Assembly: GCA_019400425.1 (NCBI GenBank)
Contig: JAFREE010000284.1
Coordinates: forward strand, 1-18,856
Direction of reading: 5' to 3'
Length of the DNA: 18,856 nt
Source of the DNA: Hymenochaete sp. R1
Lineage: Eukaryota; Basidiomycota; Agaricomycetes; Hymenochaetales; Hymenochaetaceae
The first letter of the stretch is position 1. Every line of letters starts with the position of its first letter. The notes under the pieces are model-generated. The model was given only the letters and a program-made list of their open reading frames with translations, was not told the origin of the DNA and searched no databases. A program made the position numbers and the translations under genes. Shown here one piece after another: positions 1 to 8,000 of the stretch.

Positions 1-407
1 CGATCACCCTCGAGTATATGATACATATCGGCTGGGTTAACCCACAAAAGTATGATACACATTAGCAAGGACTAGTGGGATGGGAAAGGGAGGGAAAGGG
101 AGGGAGGGGAAAGGGAAGAGAAGAGAAGAGAAGAGAAGAAAGGACGTACAAGCCACCCAGCATGGAACCTCAGAATAGCAGGTAACGTCTTCCCTTCGTC
201 GTCGTCCTCTTTCTCTTCCTCCTCTTCCTCCTTAGAGAAACCACCTCCAGTCCTCGTCGCCCTCTGAGAACCAACAACGCCCACGGGAACGAAGACGTCC
301 AGCAGGATAGGGTGTCCGTCGACGACCTTGTACGTATGCGTCGAGATGGAGAAGTTTTTGAACTTGTCTTCGCCGGCGGTGGGGGTAGGGGGAGGGGCGG
401 ACGACAT
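1..407 (-). CDS. Alpha/beta-hydrolase-like protein, 5' part (partial)
   Basis: Exon 1 is read from the ATG at 407 down to 150 (86 codons). The reading THTYKVVDGHPILLDVFVP followed by LPAILRFHAGWL matches the start of fungal alpha/beta-hydrolase fold-3 proteins: a strand with a 'DG.PI..DV..P' pattern, then the strand ending in the oxyanion-hole loop (HGG in most members, HAG here). A strong donor GTACGT follows at 149, and the intron is almost pure pyrimidine in the sense direction. Exon 2 is uncertain. The acceptor at 72-73 or the one at 32-33 (after a good CTAAT branch site) both keep phase 0, but neither gives the sequence I would expect next, so the gene could be broken here. An acidic insert, residues 59-71, sits just before the oxyanion strand. 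The catalytic Ser, Asp and His lie beyond the window. Substrate unknown. Confidence 0.7.
77..139. repeat. G-run tract followed by GAAGA pentamer array
   Basis: Positions 77-115 hold at least seven runs of three or more G separated by 1-3 A or T, which is a strong G-quadruplex pattern on the plus strand. It continues into five perfect GAAGA units (115-139). The whole polypurine block lies inside the intron of the minus-strand hydrolase gene, where it reads as the polypyrimidine tract. Confidence 0.85.
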
Positions 408-732
408 GCTTGGTGCTGGTACTACTGTAGTAGGAGCGAGAGGTGGGCAACGCCTTCCCTATCGTCGACGTCGTTCTTACTTACGCATATATATGTGTGT
501 ATGTGTACGTGCGAATGTATGTGCGAGATCCTATTGCTCTAGGTACTGTCCCCGTGTCTCATGACTATACGGTGAGAACCCCGTTCCCCGTTCCCCCGCG
601 TTTTTGAATGTGGGATTCAAGGTGCGGTGAGAAAGTCTCTCTGCGGTGGATAAGTGTTGATTTCTCCTTTTTCAAAAGCATGAGATACGGAATCTGGTCC
701 GAATGAGATGAGACGAGACGGGCGTCTACGTA

Positions 733-764
733 GGAGCGAGCGAGCGAGTGAGTGAATGAATGAG
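733..764. repeat. Compound tetranucleotide microsatellite GAGC-GAGT-GAAT
   Basis: Consecutive 4-bp units change stepwise from GAGC through GAGT to GAAT along about 32 bp, so the units differ by single transitions. Confidence 0.85.
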
Positions 765-985
765 TTGATCCAATGATCGGAGCTCGACTTACGTGCATGA
801 AGCCCTCCAAATACTCTTTTTTTGAAACTTTCATTCTAGCTTTGAGAATCCACTGGCAGGTCCTTAGATGAGCGGAACGTGGAGAACGAGCGCGACAAGG
901 ATCAGATCTACTGTAGTCTGTAGAGTACCAGTCGGCGGGAAAAGACGATCCGAACGGCATTGCACCGATTCGAGCTCGCATTCGA

Positions 986-1004
986 TTTTTTTTTTTAAAA
1001 AAAA
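986..1004. repeat. Poly(dT)-poly(dA) tract T11A8
   Basis: Eleven T are followed directly by eight A. Such tracts disfavour nucleosomes and are common in fungal promoters. This one lies midway between the two divergent genes. Confidence 0.8.
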
Positions 1005-1099
1005 TAGAATAGAATAGAATATATGTATATGTATGCTTTGCGTCGTAGATAGCTTTAGATTCAAGTTGATTCGAGCAGGAGACAACAGTCGAGCAGCCC

Positions 1100-1135
1100 A
1101 GCAGTCCAGAACAGTCTAGCAATCCAGAACGGTCG
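1100..1135. repeat. Imperfect 18-bp tandem duplication
   Basis: Two adjacent 18-bp units, 1100-1117 and 1118-1135, share the pattern AGCARTCCAGAACRGTC with a few mismatches. They are non-coding as far as I can see. Confidence 0.6.
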
Positions 1136-1681
1136 AGTGTGATGCGGGAGAAGCAGCGAAGTAACTCCGTAAAGGGCATGTATCGATCAAAGGGTAAAAG
1201 GCCAAAGGCCAAAGAAGAAGAAAAGGAATATCAATGATGTCCATTGAGAACGAGGAGAGAAAGGCAGAAAAGCCGATCGATACACGCGTGGATGACGAAC
1301 AAAGGAAAGGATGGAATTTGAAAGGGAGAAAGGGATTACATAATGTTGGTTGATCGACGTTGTGAATGAAAGTACGCCACATGCCTATATTTGAATTTTG
1401 AATATTATTTGAATATTAATATACACGCCACCGAGAACAAATAAATAGGCCCATCTCTCTCCTCTCCTCCCTTCTTCTTTGGCTTTCCGACTCTTGAGCA
1501 TAACACTTCCCTTTCACTCATCTCTCCCCATCCTTTGTGTCGTCGTTTTATTACTTTCATCTCCTTTGAACTGCCTCGCCATCTCATTCAAGTTTTTCTT
1601 GCATTCCATACTCATACCCCCATCCACCTTACTGAGTTACTCTGCACTCTGCACCTCTGCGCGCCAGAGCGGTGTCCAAGT

Positions 1682-4000
1682 ATGCGCCCTCGTAAGTTTG
1701 CTCCTTTCTCTCTCCCTTTCCCGATTCTCATGTTTTAAAACATGTTTTATGCTCCCATTTTTATTTGTTGCATCTCTCGCATGTCTCAAGACATCAAACA
1801 TCTCCATTCATGCTCCAGATCCGTCTCCCTTTCAAATTCAAACTCAACTTCAACTTCAACAACGTGTTCCACCCCGTCCAACTCGCCCACCGTCCTCTCT
1901 GTTCGCGTTTCAGAACCGACCGCGGTGCTACCGTTTCGGTATGGGAGGAAGAAAAGACGCTTAGCCGGCGTTTTGTCTGAGGGGTCGTCTGTCACTGTGT
2001 CGTCTCAGTCTTCTCCCAGCTCCGTCGCGTCCAGCCTCACCTGCTGCGGTCCCCAACCCATCCTCGAACCATCCCTCCAGTACTCAAAATTCTCGCCTTC
2101 GAGCACGACCCTGCACCTGACCGAGGACATGGACGTGGACGTGGACTGCCCAGCAATCTATACCCGCGACCGCCCCGACGAGCGACGCGGCCTCCTCGTC
2201 CGACAAACGTCAGCGTCAGCCTACTCTGACGTTTCCTCCTCCCAAACGATGGCTGACGATATCGATCCTGATGAGATAGCCATGACGCAGCCTAACGCTC
2301 TCAAGCTCGATGGAATCGCGTCCGACGTAGGAACGACATCGCCATCGTCTCTCAAAGTATCGACGACGGCTGACATCCTCGCGCGAGCACGCGCGCCATC
2401 GGACTCGTCGCCACCAGCTTCGAGCGTGACCGTCTCGTCCTCGTCTTCTTCCGTCCATTCGTCGTTCTCCGTGACCAACAAGGTCACTCCTTCCAACCGG
2501 AAACAGGCCGCCTCTCGCCCAAACGTTGGTGGCATCGCGCCAGTACCAGTACCAGTACCAGCCCCGATCCCCGCCCCCACCCGCTCCCGTTCCTCCGGCA
2601 GCACACCAAGCACCAACAGCACCAGCACAAACACCACCACCCTCCGCCCCCTCGGCCCCGTCCACCTCGAACTCGACTACCACAACGCCCGCGCCTCCCT
2701 CTCCACAGCCGTCGCCATCGCCGCCCACGCCCTCTTCTCCTTCTCCTCCCCCATCCGACACCCCACGCACGAACTCCGACGCCCGCACCCCCCCGCGTCC
2801 GCCCTCCCGCTCCTTCGGACCCACCCCGCGGTGGTGAAGGCGTCGAGGGCGGTGGATGAGGCGGATGGGGCGCTGGAGGAGGCGTTGGCGAGGGGGGAGA
2901 GGTGGGAGAATACGGGGGTGCCGGGGAGGTGGAGGTGGGGGAGTGGGGATGCGGTGTTGGAGGCGTGTAGGGAGTGGGCGTATTTGGAGCCGGTGGAGAA
3001 GATTGAGGTTGTTGGTGAGGGGATGGGGAGAAGGAGGGGGTTGAGGCGGAGGGTGACGGAGACCGATGCGGGAGAAGCTGGCCGGGGACAGAAAGAGGGC
3101 TTGGTGAGGACGAGGGGACAGAAGAGGAAGGAGAGGGAAGAGCCATCGGCGACGGCGGCGGTGGTGGTGGTGGGAGGTGCGATCGAAGGAGACGGCGACG
3201 ACGAAGCTTCAGACGTCGATGCCGATGTCGACATGGACCCCCCAATCCCAATCCCAGCCTCCTTCATCGAACCGGAACCGACGCCCACGAGTACGGCATG
3301 CATCCTAAGTGCGCCCACCCCTGCCCCCGCCCCGGTCGTGGATCCAGCATCCACATCCACATCGACCGTGCTCCCGACCTTGACCCCGACCCCAACACCG
3401 GCTCCAGAGACCCAAAAACGCAAACGCGGCCGGCCGCGCAAACATCCTCTTCCTCTTCCGGGCCCGTCCCCGCCTGCATTCACAACCACAACCACAACCA
3501 CGACGCAACACTCGTCCACGTCCACGAACACCTCCCGATCGGCATCGTCCACACTAGTACTTCCACCCAACCCACTCCCACTCCCAACATCAATCCCCGA
3601 ACTAAAGAAACCCCTCGACCTCCCTACCGAATCTCTCTCTTCCCCTCTTCCTCCAACTAAAACTCCAACTCCAGCTCCAACTCCGACTCCGACCTCGACC
3701 CCGGCCCCGACTTCGACTTCGACGACTCCCCCCAAGCGCCCACGCGGCCGACCGAGGAAACGTCGTCTTCTCCAGGCCCGAGCGCCAGCGCCAGCTCCGA
3801 CGCAGCCGCTCTTATTGTCGCTCTCGCTCTCACATTCCTACATCTCGGGCATCACTTCGACGCGAGTTGGGAGCTCGAGCTCGAGCGTCGGTCCGGTTCC
3901 GGTTCCGAGTTTGGGGTCGCGTGAGCGGGACGTCGGAGATGGGAACGGGGACGGGAGACGGTCGAAGAGGGTTCGGGTTGGGGTTTCGTATCGGGAGTGA
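1682..4000 (+). CDS. AT-hook low-complexity nuclear protein
   Basis: Preferred model: exon 1 1682-1691 (ATGCGCCCTC), intron 1692-1790 (GTAAGT...AAG), exon 2 1791-4000, giving 739 aa. ATG 1682 is the first ATG in the CT-rich leader, has A at -3, and unspliced would run into a stop after 18 codons. ATG 1742 or 1781 in the long open frame are alternatives, and all give the same body. Two AT-hooks are visible: KRKRGRPRKHP (GRPRK at 550-554) and PKRPRGRPRKRR (GRPRK at 656-660). The GRP core of this motif binds the minor groove of AT-rich DNA. Basic patches occur near residues 53-60 (GRKKRR) and at the C-terminus (RRSKRVRV). The rest is mostly Ser/Thr/Pro/Ala-rich and probably disordered, except a more ordered, helix-prone Trp-containing stretch at about residues 335-430 (HPAVVKASRAVDEADGALEE and onward). 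Likely a chromatin or transcription factor; the target is unknown. Third-position base use flips abruptly near 2830. Confidence 0.65.
3657..3726 (+). repeat. Period-6 coding repeat (Pro-Thr/Ala/Ser)
   Basis: Hexamers of the type ACTCCA, GCTCCA, ACTCCG and ACCTCG repeat about ten times and encode an alternating Pro-Thr, Pro-Ala and Thr-Ser linker just before the second AT-hook. Similar shorter tracts precede the first AT-hook (around 3330-3405). The repeat is degenerate at the third base, so it is not a recent slippage product. Confidence 0.7.
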
Positions 4001-5005
4001 GGGGGCCGTCAAAGTCCTCCATCTCTAACTACATCCTCCAACCTCTAATCTCTAATCTTTTACCTCTTATTTTTTCGAGCTCTTGGTTAGATAGATATAA
4101 TGGTCTACGGTCTAGGGTTTACGACTCTTTTCTTTTCTTCCTCCGTTCACGTTCACGTTCGCGTTCACGTTCGTAGTGTAACGTTTCACGGCCCACCTGC
4201 ACCCTCACATTCACGCTCACGCGACACCCACTGGCACGTCCTCTCTCCTTCGTACCACCCTCGACACTTCTGGTCCTACTACTCCTCCCCTCCCCACATC
4301 TAGTTTCCTTTCATGAAGCATACCACACGACACGAGACATTTGCACGTACATTTGCACTTGCACTACCCAGTACCCAATTCCCATCATCGAACATTCGCA
4401 CATTCGCATATTCTCGTATTCTCATAACAGCAATCTATCACCTACGCACTACGCACTACGCATGGATAATCGTCTTCTGTACTTTTGTATCAGACATTTG
4501 TTTCTCTCCTTCCTCTCCTTCTCCGTTCAGCCTCACACTTCCCATTTGTATATAGTATTTCGTTGTTTCCGTTCTTCATTAGCATTAGTATTGGCACTAG
4601 CATTAGCCACACGTCGATTCTATCTGTCACTTGTACCACAGTATTATAGTACCAGTAGATTATCAATTGCATCGGCTTAAAAAGATATAAAAGACGTGTT
4701 CCTATATCTCTCTATTTCTGAACCTCCTATGCACATGCCCATGCATGACACAGTTCAGTACGACGTCCAATCGAATCGTCACACTTCGAACGAGCACAAA
4801 CACAAACCCTCGAACAAGCACAGTCGATTTCATCCATCACATCGACCTCCAAATAAGCATGCCCTAATACCAAGCATGGACTCTGAAGGGCATCACTAGT
4901 ACTATTCAGAGATCGTATTGTATTGATATCGCAACACCGCTCACTCAGCAGCACAGGATTCCAGCCAATCGCTTCCATACATGCACTATGACATCTAGTC
5001 GGCGA
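4001..5005. other. Gene-free convergent region with short periodic repeats
   Basis: The region lies between the 3' ends of the AT-hook gene (plus) and the NACHT-WD40 gene (minus), so it should hold both 3' UTRs. No coding frame is convincing. It is unusually rich in short repeats: GTTCAC-type hexamers at 4144-4173, TACGCAC heptamers at about 4442-4461, CATTAG/CACTAG hexamers at about 4578-4607, and a direct repeat CGAAC(G/A)AGCACA at about 4788-4822. A TATA-like string (GATATAAAAG) lies near 4685 but no gene follows it. Confidence 0.6.
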
Positions 5006-8000
5006 CTAGTATATTCCCGCCCATCCCTTCCCATGACGCAGGTTCTCCCAGTCGATCCGAACCGGATGGTCTTCGTCCCTCGTCGAGATACAGAAAAGCG
5101 CAAGGGTAGTCACCGCAGCTCGATAGTTCGACGGGACCCAAAACAACAACGCCCCCTCCTCCGACTTGACCCACCCATCGTCGGAAATCGCCACCGGGAC
5201 CTTCAAGTTGTCGGGACCCGCAACTTGAACTCTGCATCCACCGTGACATGTATTTGATTCCGGTCCCCACGCAAACGCCTCTGCGTCCCATACGCGAATG
5301 GCGCCTTCGTAGCACCCAAGAACGAGTCGAGAGCCGTCGTGAGAGACCATCAAGCGATCGGACTGGAGAATGCGGCCGGTGTGCAATGGATGTCCTATCG
5401 AGCCGCCTTTGATGGGATCCCAAGCTCGAATAGTGCCGTCCGCTGAAACCGAATAGATGCGTTTGCCATCCGGCGAGAACGAAACGGAGGATACATCATG
5501 TGTATGCCCTTCGAGAGGCTTGCAGAAGGGCTGTCCGGTTTGCACATCCCATACCCGCACAGCTCTGTAGTCGTCTTCAGACGTGTATCCATCGCCGCAC
5601 GCGAGAAGTCTGCTGTCTGAAGAGAAAGCGAGTCCCTGAATGTCACCGTGCCCATCGAGAGGTTTTCCCATAGCGTTCCCTGTTCCGACATCCCACAATC
5701 GTATCGTGCCGTCAGTCGACCCAGATGCAATGAACGAACTGTCCGAAGAGAAAACGATCGAGCCAATTTCATTTTGCAATGAGACGTCTGAATGTCCTTG
5801 CAAGAGTTCGTGGGTGCAAGCACCAGTAGCGACATCCCAAACTTTCAACGTCCCGTCGCGAGATCCAGCTGCCACCTTCGATCCATCCCTTAAGAATGCA
5901 CAATCTCTAACAGCGAGAGCATTATTGTTCCCCTCGAGTGGATCGTGTAAATATCCGCCTGACGTAGTATCCCAAATGCGTACTTTGCCCTCACCGTCCC
6001 CAATGACGACACGATTTCCATCGGGAGAAAAGGAAGCAGACCGCATACCCTCCTCATATGGCAGGCCCAATTGTCCCATACTTTCCGCAATCCCGGTTGC
6101 CTTTGCATAAGACAGCCCCGTCCCTCCCATACGAGCACCGGTTTGGGCATTCCATGTCTGAACCATTGTGTCCTCGGAAACGGACGCGATGCTGGATCCA
6201 TCAGGTGCGAGCCACATGCACAGGACCGGTTGTGAGTGACCGGCATGTTGTGCTACTGAAGTGCCTTGAAGAACGTCTATCACTTTGATATACAACGAGT
6301 CCTGGACAATGAGCCGTGTTCCATCCGGAGAAAATGCAACTTGGTTAGCTGGCGAGTCATAACGTGCCACCAAAGAAAACGATTTCATGTCCCATAAACA
6401 AGACAAATCGTAGCTTCCTGAGGCAAGGTAGTTCCCGCTCGGTGAAAATGCTACCGACCTGATATCAAAGCCTCCATCCAACGTAACACAGGTACGATTC
6501 CCGGATTTTATATCCCAAACTCGTATTGTGCTGTCGTTTGATCCGGAGGCAATGTAGGCACTATCTGGGGAGTATGCAACTGACCAAACGCTGAGCCCGT
6601 GACCGATGAGGGGATCTCCCTTTTGATCCCCAGTCTCGACATCCCAGATACGAATTGTATTGTATGCAGCTGATACGATGCACTTGCCGTCAGGAGAAAA
6701 AGCCACAGTATTGATGTCCGAATCATCATTCAACACTTTGATACAGGCGCACGCCTTCAAATCCCAAAGTCTGATGGTCGTGTCGCAGGATCCAGAGGCC
6801 AACAAATGTCCATCGGGTGAAAATGCGAGATCGAGAATACCTTTTGTATGGCCTTTTAACGGTTCACCGCGAGAAAGATGTGTCATGGTGTTCCATAAAT
6901 GAATATCGTTGTCATGGTAAGCCCCTGAAGCAACAATACTTCCATCAGGTGAGAATGCAAGGGTAGGACGGTATTTCCCAAGCGCCTTTATCTTTTCACC
7001 GACTTCTGCGCCTGTCTGCAAGTCCCAGAACTGTATGTTTTCTTTTCTTGACACAGAAGCGACATATTTCCCATCCGGAGCAACGGATAAGCCCGATAAA
7101 CTATCCGAAGGGTGGATTTCAAGCAAATAAGGCGAGGAGCGCTCAATGGGTCTTGATAGAACGTTTGATTGAGCGTATTTGTCTATCCCCCCATCCCATA
7201 ATTTCGAAGATCTTGGAAGCCATATCAAGGCCGAGAGATACAGGTGTGGCATACTGACAGACATAGGAAAAGAGTACCGATCTAGAAAGAGTCGTAACTC
7301 GGAAATGAAGTTTGCAATCATCTGGTCATTCTTGAAGATCTAGGTCCAACAATCAGTTAATGCGTCGTACAGAATAAAGAGCTGCTTACCCTTGGATTTG
7401 AGGCCATCCGCACGAGACCAATTCTTGTAGCATGTATAAAGCCTAAGAGACTTATTGCCTCGAGCCAGAATAGTGCTTGGGTAGTGCACAGTAGATCGCG
7501 TAGAAACCCTTGTACATGCGATTCAAACTCTTGGTCGTTTAAAGTCGCCAGATGAAGGTGATCCATCCAGAACATGCAGCTGTAACGAAGCTCGTGAGAA
7601 ATGTACCTCGCAATTCGATCATCGATGTCCGCTATTTGATTATTCAGAATGTGCGACGATTCGAGATGACAGATATTGAATGTCAGACCGGAAGGAACGA
7701 CCTCCTGGCGCTCAGCATTCCGAGTTCCGTTTTTCATGATCTCGAGACTTCCCATTGCCATAGTTTTATGCAGCTCGGGTGCAGCAATGAAGAAGTCTTT
7801 GCCGCATCGAGACTCTTCTGACAGAAAATCAAGGAACGAAATATGGTAGACACGTATAAGGCCGTTCTTCTCGATGACGAGCACCGGTGACAACATTCCA
7901 ACCAGTGCCATGATTTCCGGTCCTACCACCAGAAACGATGGGGGAAGGAACGCATGGAGAGCAGTAACGGTCAGGAGTGCATTGGATGACGTGATATAGA

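Larger units (their letters stand above)
408..1681. other. Divergent intergenic / promoter region
   Basis: No gene is supported between the hydrolase start (407, minus) and the AT-hook gene start (1682, plus). The region holds a tetranucleotide microsatellite, a T11A8 tract, an AGAAT array (1001-1020), an AT-rich block (1390-1432) and a CT-rich leader (about 1450-1680) of the type often seen at fungal transcription starts. The CT-rich leader has no ATG before 1682. The longest open frame (565-1212, minus) lacks an ATG at its 5' end and is made largely of simple sequence. Confidence 0.6.

Noticed and set aside
565..1212. 215-codon open frame on the minus strand
   Set aside because: It starts with TTG, is dominated by simple-sequence translations, and has no recognisable domain or splice support.
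2484..3251. 255-codon Pro/Ser-rich open frame on the minus strand
   Set aside because: Same reason: a shadow of the G-rich part of the AT-hook coding sequence.
2677..3735. 352-codon open frame on the minus strand
   Set aside because: It is antisense to the AT-hook gene; Val/Gly/Ser-rich translation is a by-product of the skewed, stop-poor coding sequence. The plus frame holds two real AT-hooks.
4144..4173. GTTCAC repeats as a CRISPR-like or telomere-like array
   Set aside because: Units are only 6 bp, adjacent and imperfect, with no spacers and no telomeric consensus; simple tandem repeat.
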